Source: Clostridiales bacterium (lineage in GTDB: Bacteria; Bacillota; Clostridia; Tissierellales; Sedimentibacteraceae). From it: 9,039 nucleotides of DNA. This document shows positions 1 to 6,402 of this stretch, piece by piece (the stretch's first letter is position 1; each line of letters begins with the position of its first letter). The notes under the pieces were generated by a model. That model was given only the letters and a program-made list of their open reading frames with translations. It made no database searches and was not told the DNA's origin. The position numbers and the translations under genes are program-made. The stretch spans positions 18,869 to 27,907 of the forward strand of contig DMJQ01000045.1 in NCBI GenBank assembly GCA_003457065.1, read 5' to 3'.

Positions 1-1
1 T

Positions 2-643
2 CTGGATGAAATCGGAGAAATCCCCGCCAATACTCAGGTTAAGCTTTTAAGGGCGATTGAGAATAAAAGCATTGAAAGAATTGGAAGCAATAAAAAACTT
101 GAAATAGATTTAAGATTAATCAGCGCTACTAACAGGAATCTGGATAAGGAAATAGCTGAAGGAAGGTTCAGAGAAGATTTATTTTATAGAATAAATACAA
201 TTACTATTGAAATTCCGCCGCTAAGAGAAAGAAAAGAAGATATTCCGGACTTTATAAGATTCTTTTTAAATAATTTTAAAGATGAAATGAAGAAGAATAT
301 CAGCCATGTAGAAGACGGATTAATGGAAATATTGATAAATTATGATTATCCAGGCAATGTCAGAGAATTAAAAAATATTATAGAAAGGCTTGTTGTTCTC
401 AGTGATAACGGAATTCTTAAAAAGAAAGATTTGCCTGTTATAAAACCGAGAAATAACGATAACTTTGAATTTAATACCGGCATTCATACCTTAAGAGATG
501 TTCGGCAGAATGCCGAAATCAGTTACATAAAACATGTATTGGTGAGATGTGACAACAATATCAGCGAGGCTTCCAGAATTCTTGATATAAGCAGAAGGCA
601 GCTGTACAATAAATTATACGAATATAACATTATAACGAAATAA
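2..643 (+). CDS. Sigma-54-dependent transcriptional activator (enhancer-binding protein), C-terminal part, 5' truncated by window edge
   Basis: The reading frame is open from base 2 and gives 213 residues. It starts inside the AAA+ domain at the Walker B motif (LDEIGE, residues 1-6). Next come sensor I (ISATNRNL, about 40-47), the arginine-finger segment FREDLFYRIN (56-65, R57 and R63), PPLRERKEDIP (72-82) and sensor II YPGNVRELKN (116-125). A Fis-type helix-turn-helix (ISEASRILDISRRQLYNKL) closes the protein at about residues 187-205. Proteins of this family bind a distant upstream site and use ATP hydrolysis to open promoters held by sigma-54 RNA polymerase. Walker A, the GAFTGA loop and the N-terminal sensory domain lie outside the window, so the signal it senses cannot be named. 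The gene lies just upstream of a sigma-54 promoter driving an AGCS symporter, which makes that symporter its likely target. No clear terminator follows the stop. Confidence 0.95.
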   Translation: MDEIGEIPANTQVKLLRAIENKSIERIGSNKKLEIDLRLISATNRNLDKEIAEGRFREDLFYRINTITIEIPPLRERKEDIPDFIRFFLNNFKDEMKKNISHVEDGLMEILINYDYPGNVRELKNIIERLVVLSDNGILKKKDLPVIKPRNNDNFEFNTGIHTLRDVRQNAEISYIKHVLVRCDNNISEASRILDISRRQLYNKLYEYNIITK

Positions 644-655
644 ATTATACAGTTT

Positions 656-693
656 GAGAAGTAAATTGCACACATGCAAAAAATTGATTTCTC
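656..693. promoter_or_regulatory. Palindrome, candidate activator-binding (enhancer) site
   Basis: A perfect inverted repeat, TTGCA-CACA-TGCAA, occupies 666-679. It is flanked by a second, imperfect pair of arms (GAGAA at 656-660 and TTCTC at 689-693). Its centre is about 67 bp upstream of the -24 element at 739, within the range where enhancer-binding proteins usually sit. A dyad is what a Fis-type HTH dimer would bind. Assignment as the site for the adjacent activator is inference from position and symmetry. A weak hairpin at the end of the activator mRNA is the alternative. Confidence 0.4.
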
Positions 694-738
694 CTTATTA
701 TATGTCTTAAACCCTTTGAATTCAGTCAGATGTTAAAC

Positions 739-754
739 TGGCATGTTAATTGCT
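739..754 (+). promoter_or_regulatory. Sigma-54 (-24/-12) promoter for the AGCS symporter
   Basis: The sequence TGGCAT, five bases, then TTGCT matches the sigma-54 consensus TGGCAC-N5-TTGCW with one change (C to T at the end of the -24 block). It is preceded by the preferred C at 738. The GG at 740-741 and GC at 752-753 are separated by exactly 10 bp, the spacing this sigma factor requires. Transcription should start near 764-767, leaving a leader of about 25 nt before the symporter ATG at 791. A gene for a sigma-54 activator lies directly upstream. Confidence 0.85.
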
Positions 755-790
755 TTATTGTATTTAACTAACAAACAAGGAGGAATTATT

Positions 791-2173
791 ATGGAAACGA
801 TTTACCAAATTAATGACTGGCTGAACAATTTAGTGTGGGGACCATACATGATTGCACTGTTGGTCGGCACAGGAATATTTTTAACTGTCAGACTTGGTTT
901 TATTCAGGTAGTTGATTTTAAAATCATAATGAAAAATACTGTCGGCAAGATGTTCAGAAAATCGGACGGTGTAGACGGAGACCTAACTTCTGGACAGGCA
1001 GGATTGACGGCAATTGCCGCAGTCGTTGGCACCGGAAACATTGCAGGTGTCGCTACCGCAATTGCAATAGGAGGTCCTGGAGCCGTATTCTGGATGTGGA
1101 TTTCAGCTTTCTTTGGCATGGCAACGAAGTTTTCAGAAATAGCGCTGGGTGTAAAATATCGTGAAAAAAAGGAAGACGGATCGATTGCCGGCGGAGCGAT
1201 GTACTATCTTGACAAAGGTCTTCACAGCAAATTCTTATCATATTTTTTCTGTGTAATGGTCATTATAACATATTTCATAATGGGTGCGGTTGTAGACACT
1301 AATTCTGTGGCTCTTTCGGTGCAGGAACAATGGGGGATAAAGCCGGTGATAACTGGTGTTGTTTTAGCGGCTATGACAGGTGTTGTAATTCTTGGCGGAA
1401 TTAAAAGAATGGGACAGGTGTGTGAATTCCTGACTCCCTTCATGGGAGGGCTTTATATTTTAACCGGAATTATGGTTCTGGCTTTAAACATTGATAAAGT
1501 TCCTGGAGCATTTGAACTGATTTTCAAGAGTGCATTTAAACCTGTTGCTGCAACCGGTGGATTTGCAGGTGCGGCTTTGGGACAGATAATAAAAATAGGT
1601 TTTGCCAGAGGCCTTTTTTCTAATGAAGCCGGTATGGGAAGCTCACCGATAATACACAGCAGTGCACAGGTCAATCATCCTGTTGAGCAGGCAATATGGG
1701 GCGTGGCAGAAGTATTTATCGACACTACTTTAATTTGTACCATCACGGCCATTACAATTATAATATCCGGCGAATGGACAACCGGTATATCGGGTGTTGC
1801 ACTTACTATGAGAGCTTTTAACACCACGTTACCGGGAAACATAGGAAGTTATGTAGTGCTTGGTTCGGCATTGTTATTCGGATATTCATGCCTTATATCG
1901 GTGAATTACTACTGTGAAAGGGCAGGAGAATATCTGTTCGGGCAGAAATGCATCAAACCTATAAGATATTTGTGGATTGTTTTTATTGTGATCGGATCAA
2001 TGGGCGGTTTAGAATTTGTGTGGTCGCTGGCTGATACGGCAAACGGTCTGATGGCAATCCCAAACCTTATAGGTCTCATATTCCTCAGCGGAACGGTCGT
2101 TAAATTGAAAAAAGAATATTTTGACAAAAAATATAATGAAGCCGGAACCGCAGAAAGGAATAAGGCTCAATAA
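791..2173 (+). CDS. Alanine/glycine:cation symporter, AGCS family (AlsT/DagA-like)
   Basis: This 460-residue polytopic membrane protein would import alanine and/or glycine with Na+ or H+. Family motifs are clear: PYMIALLVGTGIFLTVRLGF (18-37), GTGNIAG (80-86), GGPGAVFWMW (94-103) and GFARGLFSNEAGMGSSPI (270-287). Length is normal for AGCS carriers, with a short charged C-terminal tail. The ATG at 791 is chosen because AAGGAGG (777-783) precedes it by 7 nt. An in-frame ATG at 743 would add 16 residues, but it lies inside the sigma-54 promoter, upstream of the expected transcript start, and has no ribosome binding site. Expression is probably controlled by the activator encoded upstream. Exact substrate (alanine, glycine or both) and coupling ion cannot be told from sequence alone. 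Confidence 0.93.
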   Translation: METIYQINDWLNNLVWGPYMIALLVGTGIFLTVRLGFIQVVDFKIIMKNTVGKMFRKSDGVDGDLTSGQAGLTAIAAVVGTGNIAGVATAIAIGGPGAVFWMWISAFFGMATKFSEIALGVKYREKKEDGSIAGGAMYYLDKGLHSKFLSYFFCVMVIITYFIMGAVVDTNSVALSVQEQWGIKPVITGVVLAAMTGVVILGGIKRMGQVCEFLTPFMGGLYILTGIMVLALNIDKVPGAFELIFKSAFKPVAATGGFAGAALGQIIKIGFARGLFSNEAGMGSSPIIHSSAQVNHPVEQAIWGVAEVFIDTTLICTITAITIIISGEWTTGISGVALTMRAFNTTLPGNIGSYVVLGSALLFGYSCLISVNYYCERAGEYLFGQKCIKPIRYLWIVFIVIGSMGGLEFVWSLADTANGLMAIPNLIGLIFLSGTVVKLKKEYFDKKYNEAGTAERNKAQ

Positions 2174-2176
2174 AGA

Positions 2177-2209
2177 ACAGGCTGAGGAGGTTGCACTGAA
2201 TCAGCCTGT
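2177..2209. terminator. Stem-loop between convergent symporter and fetB
   Basis: A perfect 9-bp stem (ACAGGCTGA at 2177-2185, TCAGCCTGT at 2201-2209) with a 15-nt loop starts 3 nt after the symporter stop. The plus-strand tail is A/T-rich without a clean T-run (ATATTTAATA). On the minus strand it is followed by TCTTTATT. It lies between two convergent genes and probably ends transcription from both sides. Confidence 0.6.
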
Positions 2210-2213
2210 ATAT

Positions 2214-2987
2214 TTAATATGTAATCTGATTTCTTTTGTTGTAAAGTGTTTTGTAGCCGAAGTTTAATGAGCAGAACACCGTTAGGCAGACAGATGTGCA
2301 GATTGCAATCATGATTGCTATCTGATACATAATGGCTGTTGTCGGCAGAGTGCCTGATAAAATCTGCCCTGTCATCATACCGGGCAGTGATACTATTCCC
2401 ATTCCCAGCATGGAGTTCAGGGTTGGCAGCAATGCTGTTTCAATAGCGCTGTTTACATATGGCAGCAGTATTTTTTTAGGTGTTGCGCCTAAATTCAGCA
2501 GTGCGTCGATTTTCTGCCTTTGGCTTTTGAGGCTTTCATTGAAAGTTTTAAGAGCCAGGCTTACTCCTGTCATTGAATTGCCGATAATCATTCCTGCTAT
2601 GGGAATTGTGTACTGTGGATTAAATACGCTTTCGCCAACGACAATGGATATGAAATAAACAAGTACAACTGTTCCCGAAAATGTCAGGGATAATGCAACG
2701 GCTATTTTAAAATCTCTGTTGATATCTTTGTTTTTTGAAAGTACTCTTCTGATGGAAAAAGCTATCATGGCAATAATGTAAATTATTACAAGAACGGGAT
2801 GGGCGTTTTCAAAAATATATGTCAGGATAAGTCCTGCCAGTATGAGCTGAACCGTCATCCGTATGCTTGCTGTTATAAGAAGATGTGTCTGGCTGATTTT
2901 GGATTTTTTCATCAGTGCCAGAACAACTATCAGTAAAATATAAATCAGGCTGAATTGAAGTATGTTCAATTTTACTATTCCCTGCAT
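2214..2987 (-). CDS. fetB: ABC transporter permease, FetB/YbbM family (UPF0014), putative iron/metal exporter subunit
   Basis: This 257-residue integral membrane protein has several hydrophobic segments and the FetB/UPF0014 signatures PIAGMIIGNSM (129-139), LPTLNSM (187-193) and GIVSLPGMMTGQIL (197-210). Length matches E. coli FetB (about 259). The family is the permease half of a two-component ABC system implicated in iron export and oxidative-stress resistance in E. coli. The ATG at 2987 is chosen because it begins one base after the ATPase stop and has GGGAGGGG (3004-2997) 9 nt upstream. An ATG at 3026 would add 13 residues inside the ATPase gene and lacks such a site. Tight coupling to the upstream ATPase indicates co-translation. 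Iron as substrate is taken from the family, not shown here. Confidence 0.88.
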   Translation of the reverse strand: MQGIVKLNILQFSLIYILLIVVLALMKKSKISQTHLLITASIRMTVQLILAGLILTYIFENAHPVLVIIYIIAMIAFSIRRVLSKNKDINRDFKIAVALSLTFSGTVVLVYFISIVVGESVFNPQYTIPIAGMIIGNSMTGVSLALKTFNESLKSQRQKIDALLNLGATPKKILLPYVNSAIETALLPTLNSMLGMGIVSLPGMMTGQILSGTLPTTAIMYQIAIMIAICTSVCLTVFCSLNFGYKTLYNKRNQITY

Positions 2988-2988
2988 G

Positions 2989-3615
2989 TTAATTGTCCCC
3001 TCCCATTGATATGATATTTTCCGCAAATTTATCTGTCAAACTTCCGTCATGGCTGACTGCTGCAACTGTGATTCCCTTTTTTCTGCAGAATGATAAGATG
3101 TTTTCCATGACACTGATGCTGTTTTGCTTATCCAAAGCGGATGTGGGCTCGTCCAGCATGAGAACCTTAGGGCTAAATGAAAGAAATATTGCAATATATA
3201 TCCTCTGCCTTTCACCGCCCGACATGGTTGTGCAGTCGCTGTCAAGCGAAAAAGGTGCACAGCATAAGTCAAGAAAAAATTTCATTTCTTCATCCGAAGG
3301 AGGAGTTAAGTCTCTATAGCCGCAGAACTGCTTGAAATTTTCTTTAATGCTTGTATCAAATAAGTAAACGGACTGGCTTATGAGAAGCACTTCCCGGCGC
3401 AGTGCTATCGTATCGATTTCACTTATGTCTTTGCCGGAATAAAAAACACTGCCGCTGTCCGGGCTCAAGGTGCCGTTAAACATACGAAGCAGCGTTGATT
3501 TTCCCGTTCCGCTTTTTCCGACGATGAAGGTTGCCCTGTTTTCGGGAATCTTTATGTCGCTATAATTTATTACGTTAAATCTAAGGTTTCTTGTTTCAAG
3601 AATTATATTTTCCAA
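2989..3615 (-). CDS. fetA: ABC transporter ATP-binding protein, FetA/YbbL-like
   Basis: This cytoplasmic ATPase is the partner of the downstream FetB-type permease. Numbered from the chosen start, it has Walker A GKSGTGKST (33-41), the Q-loop glutamine in LISQS (Q81), signature MSGGERQR (131-138), Walker B VLMLDE (151-156) with the D-loop SALD, and the H-loop histidine in VSHD (H189). At 208 residues it is a compact single nucleotide-binding domain, slightly shorter than E. coli FetA (about 225). I chose a TTG start at 3615 because GGAG (3626-3623) lies 7 nt upstream. The in-frame ATG at 3630 adds five residues (MRRNK) but has no ribosome binding site, and the GGAG would fall inside that extension. 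It is the first gene of the operon; a promoter and palindrome lie upstream. Confidence 0.88.
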   Translation of the reverse strand: MENIILETRNLRFNVINYSDIKIPENRATFIVGKSGTGKSTLLRMFNGTLSPDSGSVFYSGKDISEIDTIALRREVLLISQSVYLFDTSIKENFKQFCGYRDLTPPSDEEMKFFLDLCCAPFSLDSDCTTMSGGERQRIYIAIFLSFSPKVLMLDEPTSALDKQNSISVMENILSFCRKKGITVAAVSHDGSLTDKFAENIISMGGDN

Positions 3616-3651
3616 TTTATTTCTCCGCATAGTTCATGATAAGTTAATAAC

Positions 3652-3679
3652 AGAATATCATATTGAGAATTTTTGTCAA
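3652..3679 (-). promoter_or_regulatory. Promoter of fetAB (sigma-70/A type)
   Basis: On the minus strand, TTGACA (3679-3674) is followed after 16 bp by TATTCT (3657-3652). This gives a leader of about 30 nt to the TTG start at 3615. The -35 hexamer is a full consensus match and lies within a palindrome. Confidence 0.6.
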
Positions 3680-3681
3680 TA
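3661..3681. promoter_or_regulatory. Near-perfect 21-bp palindrome over the fetA -35 box, candidate operator
   Basis: Arms TATTGA (3661-3666) and TCAATA (3676-3681) are perfectly complementary. Pairing continues inwards with one mismatch (G/G), so 8 of 9 arm positions match around a 3-bp centre. The inner 15 bp (3664-3678) resemble the 7-1-7 Fur-type box TGATAAT-N-ATTATCA at 11 of 14 positions. It covers the -35 element of the minus-strand fetA promoter, where a bound protein would block polymerase. Which regulator binds is inference; Fur or PerR would fit a metal exporter. Confidence 0.4.
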
Positions 3682-3710
3682 AAAAACCGCTGTTTTATAA
3701 TAATGTGAAA

Positions 3711-3739
3711 TTGACAATGCAAGGATAAAAACTTATACT
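3711..3739 (+). promoter_or_regulatory. Promoter of the macrodomain/PC4 operon
   Basis: TTGACA (3711-3716), a 17-bp spacer and TATACT (3734-3739) form a strong housekeeping-type promoter. The start would fall near 3746, about 23 nt before the ATG at 3769. It is divergent from the fetA promoter about 30 bp away. Confidence 0.75.
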
Positions 3740-3768
3740 TATTACATAATTAGAAATGGGGGAGTATT

Positions 3769-4287
3769 ATGGAATTTAAAATTTTACTGGGCGACATTAC
3801 AAAGACAGAGGCAGATGCAATTGTGAATGCGGCCAACAATTCATTGCTTGGAGGCGGTGGAGTGGACGGTGCAATACACAGGGCAGCAGGTCCTGGGCTG
3901 CTGAAGGAATGCAGAAAGCTGGGCGGATGCAAAACAGGAAAAGCTAAAATAACAAAGGGATATGATCTGCCGGCTAAATATGTTATACATACGGTGGGAC
4001 CTGTGTGGCAGGGAGGAAACAGAGGCGAAAAAGACCTGCTGGCAGAATGTTACCTAAACAGTCTGATACTGGCTGAAGAGTATGGCTGCAGCTATGTTGC
4101 GTTTCCTTCCATAAGCACGGGAGTATACCACTTTCCGCTGGAAAAAGCATCTGAAATTGCGGTGAAAAGCATTTTGGAATTCTGCAGGGACAGACATATT
4201 GTAGAAAAGGTTGCAATGGTATGTTTTGATAAAAAAACGAAAGAATATTACGACAGGGCGTTAAAGGAATACAATACTGAAGATTAA
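3769..4287 (+). CDS. Macrodomain protein, MacroD/YmdB type (O-acetyl-ADP-ribose deacetylase / mono-ADP-ribosyl hydrolase)
   Basis: This is a 172-residue stand-alone macrodomain of normal length (E. coli YmdB about 177) with the same motif order: GDIT (8-11), [20 protein letters not shown] (20-39), [12 protein letters not shown] (69-80) and a loop [11 protein letters not shown] (113-123). The residues equivalent to YmdB N25 and D35, used in catalysis, are N23 and D33. Family members remove ADP-ribose from acidic residues or deacetylate O-acetyl-ADP-ribose in the cytoplasm. The ribosome binding site GGGGGAG (3758-3764) lies 4 nt before the ATG. It is the first gene of a two-gene operon; the next gene starts 10 nt after its stop. 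No ADP-ribosyl transferase such as DarT lies beside it, so the modified substrate is unknown. Enzyme class is firm; physiological role is inference. Confidence 0.93.
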   Translation: MEFKILLGDITKTEADAIVNAANNSLLGGGGVDGAIHRAAGPGLLKECRKLGGCKTGKAKITKGYDLPAKYVIHTVGPVWQGGNRGEKDLLAECYLNSLILAEEYGCSYVAFPSISTGVYHFPLEKASEIAVKSILEFCRDRHIVEKVAMVCFDKKTKEYYDRALKEYNTED

Positions 4288-4297
4288 GGAGTTAATT

Positions 4298-4519
4298 ATG
4301 GCTGAAATAAAATATGAAATAACGGAAGAACTGGCTGTTCTTTCCGAGTCGGCAAGAGGATGGACAAAAGAAATAAACATGGTGAGCTGGAATGACAGGG
4401 AAGCTAAATTTGATATAAGAGAATGGTCTCCGGAGCATGAACGAATGGGAAAAGGAGTAACACTCAGCAAAGAAGAAGCAAAGATAATAAGAGACATTTT
4501 GAACAAAATGGACCTTTAA
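4298..4519 (+). CDS. YdbC/PC4-like single-stranded nucleic-acid-binding protein
   Basis: This is a 73-residue cytoplasmic protein of the bacterial YdbC group of the PC4 (transcriptional coactivator p15) family. It shows the typical YdbC run LSESARGWTKEINMVSWN (15-32), KFDIREWSPEHERMGKG (37-53) and a C-terminal helix LSKEEAKIIRDIL (56-68). The fold is a beta sheet followed by a helix and forms a dimer that binds single-stranded DNA. AAGGAG (4286-4291), overlapping the macrodomain stop codon, lies 6 nt before the ATG. The two genes therefore share a transcript and are probably translationally coupled. PC4-like proteins of this size are complete, so this is not a fragment. Its cellular role in Firmicutes is poorly defined; the link with ADP-ribose turnover is suggested only by the operon. 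Confidence 0.88.
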   Translation: MAEIKYEITEELAVLSESARGWTKEINMVSWNDREAKFDIREWSPEHERMGKGVTLSKEEAKIIRDILNKMDL

Positions 4520-4641
4520 TAGGTAGAATATCAATTATTTCTGCCGCCCGTAAAATTTTCTGCCAATAAAATAAAAGCAGATATTGCTTAAGCTTATAGA
4601 CAAATAATATACATATGCTATTATCCTGAATAAAAGCTGAA

Positions 4642-4663
4642 AATCTCATGCTTTCATGAGATT
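4642..4663 (-). terminator. Stem-loop, probable terminator of the APC permease gene
   Basis: AATCTCATG (4642-4650), a 4-nt loop, and CATGAGATT (4655-4663) form a perfect 9-bp stem. Read on the minus strand it is followed by TTTTCAGCTTTTATT, a broken U-tract, about 45 nt after the permease stop. On the plus strand it lacks a T-run, so it is less convincing as the end of the macrodomain/PC4 transcript. The rest of 4520-4708 holds no supportable gene. Confidence 0.6.
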
Positions 4664-4708
4664 CTGAGACGTTGGTATAACATGCTTGGTTTGTCAATTG
4701 CTAAGTAG

Positions 4709-6025
4709 CTATCTGCCTTTTTTATTGTTTTTAGCGTTTATATAATAATAAACAGGAAGTCCCAGCAGTGTTATTCCTATTCCGATAAGTGAATTGGCTG
4801 GACTGTTCATTACTGTGTTAAGCAATATATATACTCCGCCTACTATGCCGACGATGGGAGTGAGGGGGAACAGCGGTACTTTATACAATCCTCTTTCCTG
4901 AGGGAATTTTTTTCTTAAAATGAATACTCCGCATACACCCATCGTAAAGAAAATCCAAAGAACAAATACTAAAAGGTCTGTAAGAGTGTTGAATGTTCCC
5001 GATAAAATGTATACTATCGCAATCAGGCTCTGCATTATCAGAGAATTTGCGGGAGTGTTGAATTTTGGATGGACACGGCTTAACACATTAGAAAAAGGAA
5101 GCATGTTTTTTTCACCCATGGCGTAGGGAACTCTTGCGCCTGTCATCAAGAATCCGTTCAATGCGCCGAAAACGGAAACCATGATGCCTGCGGTGATAAA
5201 TATTGCTCCGCCTGTTCCGAACATTGCCACTGCCGCATCGGCCGCAGGAGTTTTGGAGGCAACTATCTGTTCCGTGGGAAGCGCTTTGAATATTGCTGTA
5301 TTAAAGACAGCATATACTGCGATTACAAAAATAACTCCGAGTGATATAACCCTTGGTAGATCTCTTGCAGGATCTTTAAGTTCGCCTGCCATGTTTGCGA
5401 CACTTATCCAGCCTTCATATGCCCAAAGCGTTCCCAATATAGCGGCGCCGAACCCTGTTCTGTTTGCAATGGCATTGACGCTTCCGTAATCGTGTGATGG
5501 ATGCATTGCAAGTCCGAATATAATGATTGCCGCAATCGGTACGAGTTTTCCTATCGTGGCGACTGTCTGGATTATTCCTCCGAATTTTGTGGCGAGCACA
5601 TTCATTAATAAAATAAATGCCAGCACTGAAACGGCCAGTATTTTTTGCTGTACGTCATTCATTGGGATGAAGAAACCTGCATAGGTGGCAAATGCTATTG
5701 TTTGCGCAGCAACCGATGCGGGATAGGATATAATCGTCTGAACCCAGCCTAAGAGGAAGCCGTAAACATCTCCGTATAATTCTTTTAGATACACATACAG
5801 ACCGCCTGCCTTAGGTATTGCAGCTGCAATTTCAGCAATTGTCAGTGCCGAAGCCAGTGTGATTATTCCGCCGGTTACCCATGCTAAAATTGCCATGGAC
5901 TGTGAGCCGGCGCTCTGAAGTACAATTCCCGGTTTCAAAAATATGCCGGAACCGATGATCATGCCTACAACGATTGCCATGGCTTCAATGAATGTTACAT
6001 TTTTCATTAATGATTTGTTTGTCAT
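4709..6025 (-). CDS. APC-superfamily amino-acid permease (LAT/SteT-like exchanger)
   Basis: The protein is 438 residues, the length of B. subtilis SteT, with about 12 hydrophobic segments. It has the TM1 motif GSGIF (25-29), which contacts the amino-acid backbone in this superfamily, and a cytoplasmic AGELKDPARDLPR loop typical of the LAT branch. Such carriers exchange or take up amino acids across the inner membrane; SteT itself exchanges serine and threonine. Substrate here cannot be fixed and may be aromatic, cationic or small neutral. The ATG at 6025 has AAGGAG 6 nt upstream. The gene stands alone, transcribed from a promoter about 215 nt upstream, and is followed by a stem-loop terminator. 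It sits in a neighbourhood of amino-acid genes (arginase, aminotransferase, AGCS symporter), but none shares its transcript. Confidence 0.9.
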   Translation of the reverse strand: MTNKSLMKNVTFIEAMAIVVGMIIGSGIFLKPGIVLQSAGSQSMAILAWVTGGIITLASALTIAEIAAAIPKAGGLYVYLKELYGDVYGFLLGWVQTIISYPASVAAQTIAFATYAGFFIPMNDVQQKILAVSVLAFILLMNVLATKFGGIIQTVATIGKLVPIAAIIIFGLAMHPSHDYGSVNAIANRTGFGAAILGTLWAYEGWISVANMAGELKDPARDLPRVISLGVIFVIAVYAVFNTAIFKALPTEQIVASKTPAADAAVAMFGTGGAIFITAGIMVSVFGALNGFLMTGARVPYAMGEKNMLPFSNVLSRVHPKFNTPANSLIMQSLIAIVYILSGTFNTLTDLLVFVLWIFFTMGVCGVFILRKKFPQERGLYKVPLFPLTPIVGIVGGVYILLNTVMNSPANSLIGIGITLLGLPVYYYINAKNNKKGR

Positions 6026-6235
6026 GTAGCTCTCCTTGAATCTGTGTCGTATAATTATGAAATGCAGTAATACAAAACTGTGACTTTAACGAAATCGAAA
6101 ACAACAGGACTTTGTTTTACATATCAGTTCTGTTAGTTTACAAATCGGTCTTACTATTATGTGCATTAATTTCTGTTTAATACTTTTACATGAAGCTACA
6201 GGCAGTCAGGCGGTATTTACTGAATGCTTTTTTTG
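6026..6235 (-). other. Long untranslated leader of the APC permease mRNA
   Basis: About 210 nt separate the predicted transcript start (near 6235) from the permease ATG. No supportable open reading frame, T-box sequence or riboswitch class I can recognise (lysine, glycine, SAM) lies in it. One long-range pairing is visible: CAGTAAATAC near the 5' end (minus strand 6222-6213) complements GTATTACTG (6073-6065) with a single bulged A. It would close a loop of about 140 nt. A short local hairpin (CAGT/ACTG) would compete with it. Whether this is a regulatory RNA is unproven. Confidence 0.35.
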
Positions 6236-6241
6236 CTCGTC

Positions 6242-6270
6242 ATTATACCATAAAGTACCATATTAACCAA
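6242..6270 (-). promoter_or_regulatory. Promoter of the APC permease gene
   Basis: On the minus strand, TATAAT (6247-6242) carries an extended -10 TGG in front. It is preceded after 17 bp by TTGGTT, a 4/6 match to the -35 consensus. Two copies of TATGGTA (6262-6256 and 6252-6246) are spaced exactly 10 bp apart within the spacer, ending on the -10 box. The stretch 6026-6402 between the divergent permease and RsgI-like genes contains only this promoter, the permease leader and the promoter of the next gene. Confidence 0.65.
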
Positions 6271-6349
6271 GCAAAAAGTTTAGAAAATTATAAAATTTGC
6301 TGAAATTTCATATGTCATTCATAATTTGTGTTTAAGCGGCATATTATAA

Positions 6350-6358
6350 TGGTATATT
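6350..6358 (+). promoter_or_regulatory. Possible extended -10 promoter of the RsgI-like gene
   Basis: TGGTATATT is an extended -10 element; there is no good -35 at the matching distance. TATAAT at 6345-6350 is an alternative -10, also without a good -35. Either gives a short leader to the ATG at 6403. A weak, activated or alternative-sigma promoter is possible. Confidence 0.35.
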
Positions 6359-6402
6359 ATTTATGATTTGTCTTATAAATTTACGGCAAAGAGAGCGAGC
6401 CA

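Noticed and set aside
743..790. An upstream in-frame ATG extending the AGCS symporter by 16 residues
   Set aside because: It lies inside the sigma-54 promoter, before the expected transcript start, and has no ribosome binding site; the ATG at 791 has AAGGAGG at ideal spacing.
904..1674. Several open frames of 60-75 residues on the minus strand within the AGCS gene
   Set aside because: They are antisense shadows of a well-supported gene, with no start signals and no recognisable domains.
3769..4519. A DarTG-like DNA ADP-ribosylation toxin-antitoxin system
   Set aside because: The macrodomain matches the short YmdB/MacroD type and the neighbour is a PC4-like protein, not a DarT transferase.
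4521..4545. A terminator directly after the PC4-like gene (GGTAGAA with TTCTGCC)
   Set aside because: The stem is only 7 bp with a wobble and is followed by a GC-rich stretch rather than T residues.
4464..4697. A 77-residue open frame on the minus strand in the 4520-4708 gap
   Set aside because: It overlaps the PC4-like gene, has no ribosome binding site or family resemblance, and its composition looks like chance translation of AT-rich intergenic DNA.
6026..6240. A T-box or lysine/glycine riboswitch in the APC permease leader
   Set aside because: The conserved T-box sequence and the core motifs of these riboswitches are not present on the minus strand, so only an unassigned leader is reported.
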